A stretch of 64,000 nt of DNA from Massilia mucilaginosa. Lineage in GTDB: Bacteria; Pseudomonadota; Gammaproteobacteria; Burkholderiales; Burkholderiaceae_D. Below, one piece after another: positions 19,968-32,931 of the stretch (positions are counted from its first letter, which is position 1; each line of letters opens with the position of its first letter). The notes beneath the pieces were generated by a model. The model was not told the DNA's origin, did no database searches, and saw only the letters and a list, made by a program, of their open reading frames with translations. Made by a program: the position numbers and the translations under genes. The stretch spans positions 1-64,000 of the forward strand of contig NZ_WHJH01000015.1 in assembly GCF_011682145.1 (NCBI RefSeq). Direction: 5' to 3'.

Positions 19968-20684
19968 ATGACGACCACGCCACGCCGCACCTGGCCCAAA
20001 GCCATTCTGTTCGACCTGGACGATACGCTATGGCCGATCGCCCCGGTCATCCTGCAAGCCGAGCAGACCCTGCATGCCTGGCTGCACAGCAACGCGCCGC
20101 GGGTGGCCGAGCGCTTCACCATCGACGCCCTGCGCCAGGCGCGCCTGGCCATGCTGGCGCAGCAGCCCGAATTCGAACTCGACCTGGGTGCCTTGCGCCG
20201 CGCCGGCCTGCTGTCGGCGTTCGAGGCGGCCGGCGAAGACGCCGCCAAGGTCGAGCAGGCCATGGTGCATTTCTATGCCGCGCGCAATGCCGTCATTCCG
20301 TACGACGACGTGCTGCCCGGCCTGCTGCGCCTGAAAGGCCGCAGCATGCTCGGCTCGGTTACCAATGGCAATGCCGACCTCCAGGCGATCGGGCTGTCGC
20401 ACCATTTCAAGGTCTCGGTGGCGGCCAGCCAGTTCGGCCGCGCCAAGCCCGACGCCGCCATTTTCCTGGCCGCCTGCGAGGAACTCGGGGTCGACCCGGC
20501 CGACGCGGTGTACGTGGGCGACGACGTGCTGCTCGACGTGCAGGGCGCCCAGCGCGCCGGCCTGCGCGCGGTCTGGCTCAACCGCACCGGCAGCGAGCGC
20601 CATCTCGAACACGGCGTGGTGCCGGACGCCATCTGCCGCAGTTTCGACGAGCTGCTCGACTGGCTCAAGCGCGAGCACGACTGA
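19968..20684 (+). CDS. HAD family hydrolase (subfamily IA)
   Basis: The ATG at 19968 gives 238 residues. All four HAD motifs are present: I DLDDTLWP (the nucleophile Asp and general acid Asp), II SVTNGN, III the Lys in GRAKPD, and IV VGDDVLLD. A helical cap lies between motifs I and II, as in YjjG-like nucleotidases and phosphoglycolate phosphatases. It is a probable small-molecule phosphatase; the substrate is not evident. The much longer open frame upstream (from 19548) lies over the lipoprotein gene and is not coding. The next gene, hrcA, is 128 bases downstream. Confidence 0.85.
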   Translation: MTTTPRRTWPKAILFDLDDTLWPIAPVILQAEQTLHAWLHSNAPRVAERFTIDALRQARLAMLAQQPEFELDLGALRRAGLLSAFEAAGEDAAKVEQAMVHFYAARNAVIPYDDVLPGLLRLKGRSMLGSVTNGNADLQAIGLSHHFKVSVAASQFGRAKPDAAIFLAACEELGVDPADAVYVGDDVLLDVQGAQRAGLRAVWLNRTGSERHLEHGVVPDAICRSFDELLDWLKREHD

Positions 20685-20812
20685 GGCCGGAATGCGGCGG
20701 GCGCGGCGCGCCGGCCACATAAAGCCCCGCCGCGCCTGCGAACGTGCATAATAAGCGGATCAGCACTCGTGCTTGCCCTTGTTTTTGTCCTTACCGCCCC
20801 TCACCTAGAATC

Positions 20813-21829
20813 ATGCAACTCGATACCCGCGCGCAAACGCTGCTCAAAGCCCTGGTCGAACGGTATATCGCCGACGGCCAGCCGGTGGGGTCGCGCGCGC
20901 TGTCGAAAATCTCCGGACTCGACCTCTCGCCCGCGACCATCCGCAACATCATGGCCGACCTGGAAGAACTCGGCTATGTGGCCAGTCCACACACCTCGGC
21001 CGGCCGCATTCCGACCCCGCGCGGCTACCGCATCTTTGTCGATACCTTATTGACTGTGCAACACCTCGATGAACACGCCGTCGACGCGCGCCTGCGCCTG
21101 CCGGCCCAGCAGCCGCAAAAAATGATCGCCAACGCGGCGCAGATGCTGTCGTCGCTGTCGCAGTTCGCCGGCGTGGTGCTCAGTCCGCGGCGCGAATCGG
21201 TGTTCCAGCAGATCGAATTCTTGCGCCTGTCCGAAAAGCGCATCCTGCTGGTCATCGTCGACCCGCGCGGCGACGTGCAGAACCGCCTGCTGCTGACCGA
21301 GGCCGACTACACGCCGGCGCAACTGGTGCGCTCGGCCAATTACATCAACCAGAATTACGGCGGCCTGTCGTTCGACGACGTGCGCACGCGCCTGACGGGC
21401 GAGTTGCGCCAGTTGCGCGACGATATGGGCAGCCTGATGCAGGCGGCGGTCGAGGCCGGCAGCGAGGCGATGGCCGACCAGTCGGACGACATGGTCATTT
21501 CCGGCGAGCGCAACCTGCTGAGCGTGTCGGACCTGTCGTCCAACATGAGTTCGCTGCGCCAGATGTTCGACATGTTCGAGCAAAAGACCGGGCTGATGCA
21601 GCTGCTCGATGTGTCGAGCAAGGCGACCGGCGTGCAGATCTTTATCGGCGGCGAGTCGAACCTGGTGCCGATGGATGAAATGAGCGTGGTGACCGCGCCC
21701 TACGAGGTCAACGGCAAGATCGTCGGTACCCTGGGCGTGATCGGGCCGACCCGCATGGCGTACGAGCGCGTCATTCCGATCGTCGATATCACCGCCAAGC
21801 TGCTCTCGAACGCCCTGAGCCACCCCTGA
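20813..21829 (+). CDS. hrcA: Heat-inducible transcription repressor HrcA
   Basis: The ATG at 20813 gives 338 residues. The N-terminal winged helix is typical ([52 protein letters not shown]). A GAF-like dimerisation and insert region follows, ending [20 protein letters not shown], the family's C-terminal signature. HrcA represses groESL and dnaK operons by binding CIRCE elements. No complete CIRCE is visible upstream, so autoregulation is not supported here. The gene is alone, convergent with fur across 19 bases. Confidence 0.93.
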   Translation: MQLDTRAQTLLKALVERYIADGQPVGSRALSKISGLDLSPATIRNIMADLEELGYVASPHTSAGRIPTPRGYRIFVDTLLTVQHLDEHAVDARLRLPAQQPQKMIANAAQMLSSLSQFAGVVLSPRRESVFQQIEFLRLSEKRILLVIVDPRGDVQNRLLLTEADYTPAQLVRSANYINQNYGGLSFDDVRTRLTGELRQLRDDMGSLMQAAVEAGSEAMADQSDDMVISGERNLLSVSDLSSNMSSLRQMFDMFEQKTGLMQLLDVSSKATGVQIFIGGESNLVPMDEMSVVTAPYEVNGKIVGTLGVIGPTRMAYERVIPIVDITAKLLSNALSHP

Positions 21830-21848
21830 GCGGGGTGCGCGGTCTGTA

Positions 21849-22277
21849 TCAGGTTTTGTGGGGGCAGGCTGGCTTGACGCAGTTGCCGTAGATCGCCAGC
21901 GCGTGCTCGGCAATCTTGAAGCCGCGCTCGACCGCCACCTTGTGCTGGCGCGATTCGATCTCGTCGTCGTAGAACTCTTCCACGCGGCCGCAGTCGAGAC
22001 ACACCAGGTGGTCGTGATGCGAACCGGCGTTGAGCTCGAAAATCGCCTTGCCGGTTTCGAAATGGTTGCGGTTGAGCAGGCCCGCCTGTTCGAACTGGGT
22101 CAGTACGCGATACACGGTGGCCAGGCCGACATCCATATTATCGGTCAACAGAATCTTGTAAACGTCTTCCGCGGTCAGGTGGCGCACCTCGCTGTTCTGG
22201 AAAATCTCGAGGATTTTCAGGCGGGGCAGGGTGGCTTTCAGGCCGCTGGCTTTGAGGTCGCTAGGATTGTTACTCAT
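21849..22277 (-). CDS. fur: Ferric uptake regulator Fur
   Basis: The ATG at 22277 gives 142 residues, the usual length. The winged helix ([44 protein letters not shown]) is followed by the dimer and metal domain with [16 protein letters not shown] and C-terminal CVKPAC, the residues that coordinate the structural and regulatory metals. Fur with Fe(II) represses iron acquisition. It is divergent from bamE, the conserved betaproteobacterial arrangement. The longer frame starting at 22313 adds residues without family similarity. I could not place a convincing Fur box in the 90-base divergent gap. Confidence 0.94.
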   Translation of the reverse strand: MSNNPSDLKASGLKATLPRLKILEIFQNSEVRHLTAEDVYKILLTDNMDVGLATVYRVLTQFEQAGLLNRNHFETGKAIFELNAGSHHDHLVCLDCGRVEEFYDDEIESRQHKVAVERGFKIAEHALAIYGNCVKPACPHKT

Positions 22278-22367
22278 GTTTGTTACTCGTATATTGGCGT
22301 AGTGCTTTATCATATAGCGTTTTAGACGGAGGTGCCTAGGCTTCCGTACAACGATTTGAGGTCATCT

Positions 22368-22928
22368 ATGCCTGTCGATACTGCCGTTTTGCACCGTTTT
22401 AGCCTGCGCGCCCCTCTGGTGGCGACCCTGGCCGGGGCCGTCCTGAGCCTGTCCGGCTGCACCATGTTCGGCGGCGCCAAGGATCCCGTGGTCCCGGTCA
22501 GCGCCTCGCCCGACGCCGGCGCCCAGACCGTGCAGGCCAGCAAGCTGCAAAAGGTCCTGTGGATCTTCTCGCCCTATCGTCCAGACATTCAGCAAGGTAA
22601 CTTCATCTCCCAGGAAATGCTGACCCAGCTCAAGGTCGGCCAGACCCGCGAGCAGGTCAAGTTTTTGCTCGGTACGCCACTGCTGACCGACATCTTCCAC
22701 GCCGACCGCTGGGATTTCCCGTTCTACCTGGCGCGCGGCAATGGCGAGCTGACCAGTAGCCGGGTCACGGTCTACTTCAAGGATAACAAGGTCGAGAAAT
22801 TCGACGGCGGCAACCTGCCGACCGAGAAGGAATACATCGCGCGCATCGCCGGCCCGTCCAAGGTGGCCGCCAAGGAAGCGCCGAAGAAAGAAGATGCCGG
22901 TTCGGCTTCGATCAAGATCAACAAATAA
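22368..22928 (+). CDS. bamE: Outer membrane protein assembly factor BamE
   Basis: The ATG at 22368 has GAGG seven bases upstream and gives 186 residues. The lipobox LSGC places the lipid on Cys31. The SmpA/OmlA domain has the strongly conserved QGNFISQEMLTQLKVGQT and LLGTPLLTDIFHADRWDFPF segments. BamE is a small lipoprotein of the Bam complex that folds outer-membrane beta-barrels. A Lys/Ala/Glu-rich tail of about 30 residues follows the domain. A GTG at 22332 is a less likely start because it would lengthen the pre-signal region. It is followed by dapB after 36 bases. Confidence 0.92.
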   Translation: MPVDTAVLHRFSLRAPLVATLAGAVLSLSGCTMFGGAKDPVVPVSASPDAGAQTVQASKLQKVLWIFSPYRPDIQQGNFISQEMLTQLKVGQTREQVKFLLGTPLLTDIFHADRWDFPFYLARGNGELTSSRVTVYFKDNKVEKFDGGNLPTEKEYIARIAGPSKVAAKEAPKKEDAGSASIKINK

Positions 22929-22964
22929 GTTTTTCAAATACAGCACAAGCGCGCGGGTAACACG

Positions 22965-23762
22965 ATGAACCAGATGAAAATTGCAATAGCGGGCGCCGAC
23001 GGGCGCATGGGACGGATGCTGGTCGACGCGGTCTGCGCGGCCCCGGACGCCGTGCTGGCCGGCGCGCTCGGCCTGGCCGGCTCGCCCGCGATCGGCCAGC
23101 TGGTCGGTCCGGCACCCGGCGTGACGATCGAGGCGGACCTGGGCGCCGGCCTGCTTGGCGCCGATTACCTGATCGACTTCACCCGCCCCGAAGGCACGCT
23201 CAAGCATCTTGACTATTGCGCCGCGCACGGCATCAAGCTGATCATCGGCACCACCGGTTTCGACGATGCCGGCAAGGCCGCGATTGCCGCCGCCGCCGAA
23301 AAAACCGCGATCATGTTCGCACCCAACATGAGCGTGGGTGTGAACGTCACCCTCAAGCTGCTCGAACTGGCCGCCAAAAGCATGTCCGAGGGTTACGACA
23401 TCGAAATCATCGAAGCGCACCACCGCCACAAGGTCGATGCGCCGTCCGGCACCGCGCTCAAGATGGGCGAAGTGATCGCCGACGCGCTCGGACGCGACCT
23501 GAAAGAATGCGCCGTCTACGGCCGCGAAGGCGTCACCGGCGAGCGCGATCCGTCGACCATCGGCTTTGCCACCATCCGCGGCGGCGACATCATTGGCGAC
23601 CATACGGTGCTGTTTGCCGGCACCGGCGAGCGCATCGAAATCAGCCACAAGTCCAGCAGCCGGGCCAGCTACGCCAACGGCGCGCTGCGCGCCTGCCGCT
23701 TTCTGGCCGGCAAGGCCACTGGTTTGTACGACATGCAGGACGTGCTGGCACTCAAGGACTAG
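22965..23762 (+). CDS. dapB: 4-hydroxy-tetrahydrodipicolinate reductase
   Basis: The 265-residue enzyme reduces hydroxy-tetrahydrodipicolinate with NAD(P)H in the diaminopimelate/lysine pathway. The N-terminal Rossmann motif is [14 protein letters not shown]. The family signature with catalytic His and Lys is complete ([20 protein letters not shown]). Length and order after bamE are as expected for betaproteobacteria. An exbB-like gene follows eight bases after the stop. Confidence 0.95.
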   Translation: MNQMKIAIAGADGRMGRMLVDAVCAAPDAVLAGALGLAGSPAIGQLVGPAPGVTIEADLGAGLLGADYLIDFTRPEGTLKHLDYCAAHGIKLIIGTTGFDDAGKAAIAAAAEKTAIMFAPNMSVGVNVTLKLLELAAKSMSEGYDIEIIEAHHRHKVDAPSGTALKMGEVIADALGRDLKECAVYGREGVTGERDPSTIGFATIRGGDIIGDHTVLFAGTGERIEISHKSSSRASYANGALRACRFLAGKATGLYDMQDVLALKD

Positions 23763-23770
23763 GCGGCGTC

Positions 23771-24427
23771 ATGCCACCGGCCAATCACTTCAGCGTCGCG
23801 CGCTACTGGGAACAGGGCGACGCGATCAGCCACGCGGTGGCGTACGTGCTGATGCTGATGTCGCTGGTGAGCTGGTTTTTCATCTTGTCCAAAGCCTTCA
23901 GTACCTGGCGCGTGCGGCGCGCGGCGCCGGCGCTGGACGCTTTCTGGGGCGCACCCAACCTGCACGATGGCATCGCGCTGCTGGCCCTGGCCGACCGCGA
24001 ACGCATTTACCTGCCGCTGCCGGCGCAAGGCCTGGCCCATGCCGGCGGCGCCGCCACCCTGGCCGGCGAAATGAGCAGGGACGAACAAATCATCCGCGTG
24101 CTGCGCCAGGAAATCACGCGCGCCACCCACCGCATCGAAAGCGGACTGACCGTGCTGGCCTCGATCGGCGCCACCGCCCCCTTCGTGGGCCTGCTGGGCA
24201 CGGTGTGGGGGATTTATCATGCGCTCTCGAATGTGTCCACGGCCGGCATTGTGCAGATCGACAAGATCGCCGGACCGGTCGGCGAAGCCCTGATCATGAC
24301 CGGCTTCGGGCTGGTGGTGGCGATTCCCGCCGTACTGGCGTATAACGGATTGAACCGCCTGAACCGGTTGACGTTGGCCGAGCTCGACGGCTTTGCCCAC
24401 GATTTGCATTCCTACTTCGGCAAATAG
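23771..24427 (+). CDS. exbB: MotA/TolQ/ExbB proton channel family protein
   Basis: The ATG at 23771 gives 218 residues with three membrane helices: one near residues 20-40 (VLMLMSLVSWFFILSK) and two in the C-terminal half. The conserved channel region IGATAPFVGLLGTVWGIYHAL and GEALIMTGFGLVVAIPAVLAYN is intact. With ExbD, encoded 10 bases downstream, it forms a proton-driven motor that normally powers TonB or TolA. No tonB or tolA/tolB is adjacent, so the partner is unknown and the gene name is given by family. The larger open frame running through dapB is a shadow. Confidence 0.85.
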   Translation: MPPANHFSVARYWEQGDAISHAVAYVLMLMSLVSWFFILSKAFSTWRVRRAAPALDAFWGAPNLHDGIALLALADRERIYLPLPAQGLAHAGGAATLAGEMSRDEQIIRVLRQEITRATHRIESGLTVLASIGATAPFVGLLGTVWGIYHALSNVSTAGIVQIDKIAGPVGEALIMTGFGLVVAIPAVLAYNGLNRLNRLTLAELDGFAHDLHSYFGK

Positions 24428-24437
24428 GGGGAACGGC

Positions 24438-24860
24438 ATGGCATTCGGCAGCTTCAACCCGGCGCGGCAGCAATCGATGATGAGCGATATTAACGTGACC
24501 CCGATGGTCGACGTGATGCTGGTGCTGCTCGTCATTTTCATCATCACCGCGCCGATGTTTACACATGCGGTCAAGCTCGACTTGCCGCGCGCGCAGGCCG
24601 GCGCGGTGCGGCAGCAGCCGCACACGGTCACCATCGCCATCGACGCGCAAGGCGTGCTGTACTGGGGCAACGAGCGGGTCGATGCCGCCGGACTCGACGC
24701 GCGTTTGACCGACGCCGCGCGCCAGGCGCCGCAGCCGGAATTGCAGCTGCGCGCAGACAAAAATACCCGTTACGAAGCCGTGGCCCAGGTCATGGCGGCG
24801 GCGCAGTCCCGTGGACTGGCCAAGCTGGGCTTCGTGACCGACCCCAACAAGGAGAAATAA
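24438..24860 (+). CDS. exbD: ExbD/TolR family biopolymer transport protein
   Basis: The ATG at 24438, with AGGGGGA upstream, gives 140 residues. A short cytoplasmic N-terminus ends in MSDINVTPMVDVMLVLLVIF, which contains the single membrane helix and the conserved Asp (in MVDVMLV) needed for proton coupling. A periplasmic domain follows, with the ExbD pattern LQLRADKNTRYEAVAQVMAAAQ. It partners with the ExbB homologue just upstream. The next gene, a barstar homologue, starts two bases after the stop, so all three are probably on the dapB transcript. Confidence 0.87.
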   Translation: MAFGSFNPARQQSMMSDINVTPMVDVMLVLLVIFIITAPMFTHAVKLDLPRAQAGAVRQQPHTVTIAIDAQGVLYWGNERVDAAGLDARLTDAARQAPQPELQLRADKNTRYEAVAQVMAAAQSRGLAKLGFVTDPNKEK

Positions 24861-24861
24861 T

Positions 24862-25188
24862 ATGGCCAGCGCTGAACTCAATGGTGCCTCGATCCTCGGC
24901 TGGGATACCTTTCATTCCGAAAGCCGCGCGGCGTTCGGGTTTCCCGAGTATTACGCCAACACCATGGATGCCTGGGTCGATTGCCTGAGCTACCTGCGCG
25001 ACGAAGACGGCATGACCCGCTTCCGGCTGAAACCGAACGAGGTGCTGGAGATTGTCGTCAAGGATGCGGCAGCGATGCGCGAGCGCGTACCCGACCTGCT
25101 CGAGGAGATGACTTTCTGCATCGCCGGCATCAACGAGCGCTACGAGGATTACGGCGAAAAGCCGGCGCTGGCGCTGGTGCTGCGCTGA
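24862..25188 (+). CDS. Barstar family protein (ribonuclease inhibitor fold)
   Basis: The 108-residue protein has the barstar core FGFPEYYANTMDAWVDCLSYL (the segment that in barstar plugs the barnase active site) and a C-terminal strand EKPALALVLR. Barstars neutralise secreted or delivered barnase-type RNases. No RNase gene is visible near it, so it may protect against toxins made by other strains or have another role. It starts two bases after exbD. Family assignment is good; function is inferred. Confidence 0.8.
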   Translation: MASAELNGASILGWDTFHSESRAAFGFPEYYANTMDAWVDCLSYLRDEDGMTRFRLKPNEVLEIVVKDAAAMRERVPDLLEEMTFCIAGINERYEDYGEKPALALVLR

Positions 25189-25211
25189 CCGGCGTAGTGA
25201 CGTTGAGCATG

Positions 25212-25238
25212 GCGCGCGGGCAGCTTGTGCCCACGCGC
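25212..25238. terminator. GC-rich hairpin between convergent genes
   Basis: 25212-25222 and 25228-25238 pair over eleven positions with one G-T wobble and a five-base loop. There is no T-tract, so it may be a weak or Rho-assisted terminator between the barstar gene and the VOC gene. Confidence 0.35.
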
Positions 25239-25254
25239 AGGTTCAGGCTGGTGC

Positions 25255-25617
25255 TCAGCGCACCTTCTTGAGGTCGAACTGGGGGTTGTAGATCAACCCC
25301 AGTGTGTTGCCGAACGGGTCCTTCAACTCGACCACCTTGATTCCCTCGCCCACATCCTGGATGGCCGAGTGGATGCTCGCGCCCAGGCCGGTGATGCGCT
25401 CGACTTCGGCCTCGATATCGTCCACGCCCCAGTAGGCGACGCAGCCGGGCATGCCGGGTTCGCCAGGATGCAGGCCCAGCTCGAAACCGCCGATCTCGAA
25501 GCCGATGTAGAACGGCTGATCGAAGTAGGGCGCGGTGCGGAACACCTCGGTAAACCATTTCTTGGCCGCATCCATATCCTGGACCGGGTAGCAGACAGTG
25601 CGCATTCCGTTGATCAT
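25255..25617 (-). CDS. VOC family (glyoxalase/bleomycin resistance fold) protein
   Basis: The ATG at 25617 has AGGAGA eight bases upstream and gives 120 residues. The paired beta-alpha-beta-beta-beta units of the vicinal-oxygen-chelate fold are visible: VCYPVQDMDAAKKWFTEVF at the start and VVELKDPFGNTLGLIYNPQF at the end. The Glu in VVELKDPFGN is a typical metal-ligand position. Members range from lyases to dioxygenases and antibiotic-binding proteins. The AraC-type regulator gene 73 bases upstream on the same strand may control it. Confidence 0.8.
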   Translation of the reverse strand: MINGMRTVCYPVQDMDAAKKWFTEVFRTAPYFDQPFYIGFEIGGFELGLHPGEPGMPGCVAYWGVDDIEAEVERITGLGASIHSAIQDVGEGIKVVELKDPFGNTLGLIYNPQFDLKKVR

Positions 25618-25690
25618 ATTCGTCTCCTGTGAGTGCAAAGCAGCATCCTGCCATGGCGCGCGCCGCTTGTATTGTAAAAATGTAAGGCAG

Positions 25691-26455
25691 TCAGGCGGGT
25701 GCTGCGAACGATTCCGGCGTGCTGCCCGACAACTGGCGGAATTCGTGGATCAGGTGCGGCTGGTCGTAATAGCCGAGCTCGAGCGCTAGCCGTGTCCAGT
25801 CGAGCTGGTGGGGATGGGCGGCTGCGCGGATGCGTGCGCTGGCCTGGCGAAAGCGGCACACGCGCGCAAATTGCTTGGCGCCCAGGCCGACCCTGGCGCG
25901 GAACTGGCTGGACAGGTGCTGGCGCGACACGCCCAACTGCGCGGCCAGCGTCTCGATGCGCAGGGAGCCGTGCGAGCGCTCGATGGCGCTCACGGCCGCG
26001 TCGGCCAGGCCCGGTTTGATGCCGGCGGCCGTGCCGCGCAGGCGTTGCAGCAGCAGGCGTTCGACGGTGGCGACGGCTTCGCTGTCCGATAAGGTGCGCG
26101 ACCACAGTTCATCGGTGAACTGGCGCGCGGCGGCGCCGTCCCACAGCGCGTCGAGCGATGGATGCTGGTCGGCCAGTTCGTGCAGCGGCATGGCGAAAAA
26201 GTGCGCGGCGGCGCCCGCTTTGAAGCGCGCCGCGATGGTACGCACGGGCTGGTGCACGGGCACGTGGATGACTGTGCTCATCATGCCCGACACCCGGCTC
26301 AGCGCGCCCACGTCCTGCCACAGGATATCCATGCAGTTGTCGGGCAGCACACGGTGCGTGACGGCTGACGCCCCCGGGAACACCTGGCAAGTCCACAGGC
26401 AAGCCAGATAGGGCGCCAATGCGGGCTGGGGCGGGTGTTCCTGGTAAAGGACCAT
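25691..26455 (-). CDS. AraC family transcriptional regulator
   Basis: The ATG at 26455 gives 254 residues. An N-terminal sensor domain of the DUF6597 type (YLACLWTCQVFPG, HRVLPDNCMDILW) precedes a C-terminal AraC double helix-turn-helix (SLRIETLAAQLGVSRQHLSS and LDWTRLALELGYYDQPHLIHEF). The second helix-turn-helix keeps the family pattern ALELGYxDQxHLxxEFR. It lies upstream of the VOC gene and probably regulates it. Upstream in-frame Met codons add a tail with no conserved features. Confidence 0.85.
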   Translation of the reverse strand: MVLYQEHPPQPALAPYLACLWTCQVFPGASAVTHRVLPDNCMDILWQDVGALSRVSGMMSTVIHVPVHQPVRTIAARFKAGAAAHFFAMPLHELADQHPSLDALWDGAAARQFTDELWSRTLSDSEAVATVERLLLQRLRGTAAGIKPGLADAAVSAIERSHGSLRIETLAAQLGVSRQHLSSQFRARVGLGAKQFARVCRFRQASARIRAAAHPHQLDWTRLALELGYYDQPHLIHEFRQLSGSTPESFAAPA

Positions 26456-26519
26456 GATAATGCCGGGCAGATGGCAAAAGGGCCATTTTACCTCGCGCGC
26501 ACTGTCCCTGAAGCTGGCG

Positions 26520-27140
26520 TTATGGAAAGTAAAGCCTGGCAATAATCGTGCCGTTCATGACGATAAGGAGGCCGAATAGCCAGCGGTGGATGGCCAATTC
26601 ATGCTTTATCGAACGCAGCTCCGCAGCCAGAATCTCGATCTTCGCGGTCAGATCTGTTCGGACACTGTCGATTTTTGCGTTCAGCTCAGTTTGGATACAT
26701 TCGCATTTGGTATTCAGATTCATTCGGACAACTTCGATTTTGGCGTCAAGCAGACTGATTTGTGCGCTCAGCTCAGTTCGGATACCGTCGATTTTTGCGC
26801 TCAGCCCGGTTCGGACACCATCGATTTTTGCGCTCAGCTCGGTTCGGACACCGTCGATTTTGGCATCGAGTACCCCGTATTTTTCGTTTGATTCCGCCCT
26901 GAACGTTTGTAACTCGGCGCTGAGTTCAGTCTTTGCCAGATCGATGTGCGCGGTCAAACGGTCTTCCGACTGGCGAATGGCGCATTGCCAGTCGTTCTTC
27001 ATGTGCAGGCCGTCGGATGTCGACACCCCCTCGCTGGCCACCTCGTTCAGTGCCTTGGCATGCACCTCCGCCTGGTGCCTGGAAACCCCTGCGGCTTCCA
27101 GTTGCTGGGCATAGCCTATCGGATCGAATTCGATTGTCAT
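26520..27140 (-). CDS. Coiled-coil membrane-anchored protein, DUF1640-like
   Basis: The ATG at 27140, with GGAGA upstream, gives 206 residues. The N-terminus (FDPIGYAQQLEAAGVSRHQAEVHAKAL) matches the DUF1640/CCDC90-type head. A long coiled coil follows, with 11-residue repeats reading AKIDGVRTELS. A single C-terminal membrane helix ends the protein (LFGLLIVMNGTIIARLYFP). This is a common bacterial relative of the mitochondrial MCUR1 family, usually of unknown function. The repeat block at 26764-26862 is almost identical at DNA level, so copy number may vary between strains. It is not in an operon with leuS, which is divergent. Confidence 0.75.
   Translation of the reverse strand: MTIEFDPIGYAQQLEAAGVSRHQAEVHAKALNEVASEGVSTSDGLHMKNDWQCAIRQSEDRLTAHIDLAKTELSAELQTFRAESNEKYGVLDAKIDGVRTELSAKIDGVRTGLSAKIDGIRTELSAQISLLDAKIEVVRMNLNTKCECIQTELNAKIDSVRTDLTAKIEILAAELRSIKHELAIHRWLFGLLIVMNGTIIARLYFP
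26764..26862. repeat. Three near-identical 33-bp tandem repeats
   Basis: Units at 26764-26796, 26797-26829 and 26830-26862 differ at only a few positions. Degenerate copies flank them. Each encodes eleven residues of the coiled coil, so changes in copy number keep the reading frame. Confidence 0.85.
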
Positions 27141-27331
27141 GACGTCATTCTCCGGTACGTGATAGTCGGTTTGGCGGAGCATGCAAGTACATCTCATGGA
27201 GTGTCGCCGCCCTCCGTGCAAGCGAGGGCGCCGACTGTGCCTGCCACCTTCTTTGGACCGCAAGCCCGCCCCATAGTTCAGCGAATTTTCGCTCCCCGGC
27301 CCCGGCCGTGCCCGGATACGGGATGTGCCAG

Positions 27332-27337
27332 TATAAT
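27332..27337 (+). promoter_or_regulatory. Candidate -10 element (TATAAT) for the leuS operon
   Basis: A perfect TATAAT lies 48 bases before the leuS ATG. A matching -35 is not obvious. The rest of the 244-base gap between the coiled-coil gene and leuS holds no open frame I would support. Confidence 0.4.
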
Positions 27338-27339
27338 GA

Positions 27340-30039
<2,700 letters not shown>

Positions 30040-30042
30040 GCG

Positions 30043-30561
30043 ATGGCCATCTTCCGTTCCGCCGCCGTGCCGCGCGCCATCCTTGCTTTGGTCCTGCTCG
30101 CGTCCCTGTCCGCGTGCGGCTTCCAGCTGCGCGGCGCGAACGGCCAGTTCAAGATGCCGTTCAATAGCATCTACCTGTCGTTCCCCGAAACCTCGGCCCT
30201 CGGCACCGAGTTGCGGCGCAACCTGCGCGGCGGCGACAACGTGCAGGTGGTGACCGACGCGGCCAAGGCCGAGACCCTGTTCGACGTGCTGTCCGAAACG
30301 CGCGGCAAGCAGATCCTCTCGCTCAACGCCCAGGGCCGCGTGCGCGAATACCTGCTGACCTACACCTTGGTGTTCCGCCTGCGCGACGCCAAGGGTGTGG
30401 AACTGCTGCCGGCGACCGAAATCTCGCTCAAGCGCTCCATCACTTTCGACGAGAGCCAGGTGCTGGGCAAGGAATCGGAAGAAGTGCTGCTGTACCGCGA
30501 CATGCAGACCGACCTGGTGCAGCAGATCCTGCGCCGCCTGGTGGCGGTCAAGCCGGCATGA
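30043..30561 (+). CDS. lptE: LPS-assembly lipoprotein LptE
   Basis: The 172-residue precursor has a signal peptide and lipobox LSAC (Cys25), followed by the family start GFQLRG. LptE plugs the LptD barrel and helps insert LPS in the outer membrane. The C-terminal region has the usual YRDMQTDLVQQILRRL helix. The gene sits between leuS and holA, the conserved proteobacterial position, three bases after leuS. lptD is at 8638, far away in this window. Confidence 0.92.
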   Translation: MAIFRSAAVPRAILALVLLASLSACGFQLRGANGQFKMPFNSIYLSFPETSALGTELRRNLRGGDNVQVVTDAAKAETLFDVLSETRGKQILSLNAQGRVREYLLTYTLVFRLRDAKGVELLPATEISLKRSITFDESQVLGKESEEVLLYRDMQTDLVQQILRRLVAVKPA

Positions 30562-30568
30562 GCACGCG

Positions 30569-31585
30569 ATGCAGCTAAGGGTTGACGCGCTCGAAGGGCA
30601 CCTGGCCAAGACCATTGCGCCGCTGTACGTGATTTCCAGCGACGAGCATCTGCTGGCGCTGGAAGCGGCCGACAAGATCCGCCGCGCCGCGCGCGCCAAC
30701 GGTTACTCCGAACGCGATGTGCTGACGGTGGAGCGCACCTTCAAATGGGGCGAGCTGCTGGCCGCGAACCAGGCCTTGTCGCTGTTCGGCGACAAGAAGC
30801 TGATCGAATTGCGCATCCCGACCGGCAAACCGGGCAAGGATGGCGGGGCGGCGCTGCAAAGCTACGCCAAGGACCTCAGTCCCGACAATCTCACGCTCAT
30901 CACCCTGCCCAAGCTCGATTGGCAGACCGCCAAAGCAGCCTGGGTCGGCGCGCTGCAGCAGGCTGCGGTCTATATCGAGATACCGGCAATCGAACGCCCC
31001 CAGCTGCCCGGCTGGATCGGCACCCGGCTGGCCGCGCACGGCCTCTCCGCCGACCGCCAGTCGCTCGACTTCATCGCCGACCGGGTCGAAGGCAACCTGC
31101 TGGCGGCGCACCAGGAGATTCAAAAACTGGCGCTGCTGCACGATCCGGGCAAGCTGACCTTCGAACAGATTCACGACGCGGTGCTCAACGTGGCGCGCTA
31201 CGATGTGTTCAAGCTGTCCGAGGCCATGCTGGCGGGCGATTGCGCGCGCCTGGTGCGCATGCTCGAAGGGCTCAAGGGCGAAGGCGAAGCGCTGCCGCTG
31301 GTTTTATGGGCGGTCGCCGAAGAAATCCGTACGCTGTTAAAATTGAAATCCGGGATGGCGCAGGGACGGCCGCTCGGCGTGCTGCTCAAGGAACACCGCA
31401 TCTGGGGTCCGCGTGAACGCATGATGGAACCTGCGCTGCGCCGCATCTCGCTGCCGACCCTGGAAGGCGCGATGCGCGACGCCGCGCAGGTCGACAAGAT
31501 GATCAAGGGCCTGCGCGCCAAAGGCTTTGCGGGCGATGCCTGGGATGCGATGCTGCAGCTGGCCTTGAAAGTAACGCGCGGATAG
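30569..31585 (+). CDS. holA: DNA polymerase III subunit delta
   Basis: The ATG at 30569 gives 338 residues. HolA is the clamp-loader delta subunit that opens the beta sliding clamp. Typical segments are [21 protein letters not shown] at the N-terminus, [20 protein letters not shown] in the middle and the C-terminal collar region [20 protein letters not shown]. It starts seven bases after the lptE stop. An ATG overlapping the lptE stop runs into a stop after six codons and is not used. The open frame continues upstream through lptE but that part is shadow. Confidence 0.92.
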   Translation: MQLRVDALEGHLAKTIAPLYVISSDEHLLALEAADKIRRAARANGYSERDVLTVERTFKWGELLAANQALSLFGDKKLIELRIPTGKPGKDGGAALQSYAKDLSPDNLTLITLPKLDWQTAKAAWVGALQQAAVYIEIPAIERPQLPGWIGTRLAAHGLSADRQSLDFIADRVEGNLLAAHQEIQKLALLHDPGKLTFEQIHDAVLNVARYDVFKLSEAMLAGDCARLVRMLEGLKGEGEALPLVLWAVAEEIRTLLKLKSGMAQGRPLGVLLKEHRIWGPRERMMEPALRRISLPTLEGAMRDAAQVDKMIKGLRAKGFAGDAWDAMLQLALKVTRG

Positions 31586-31649
31586 ATCGCTGCGGCACGC
31601 TACCATGGTGCCGGCGCGATCGACGCGCTTCACCTACGTAGACGAGATA

Positions 31650-32915
<1,266 letters not shown>

Positions 32916-32931
32916 GGTATCGGAGGCACAT

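Noticed and set aside
20753-20785. A CIRCE-like half site (TCAGCACTC) upstream of hrcA
   Set aside because: Only one half resembles TTAGCACTC; the inverted partner after nine bases is absent, so HrcA autoregulation is not supported.
22278-22367. A Fur box in the fur/bamE divergent gap
   Set aside because: Some AT-rich TATGATAAA-like sequence is present, but no repeat or palindrome meets the GATAATGATAATCATTATC pattern.
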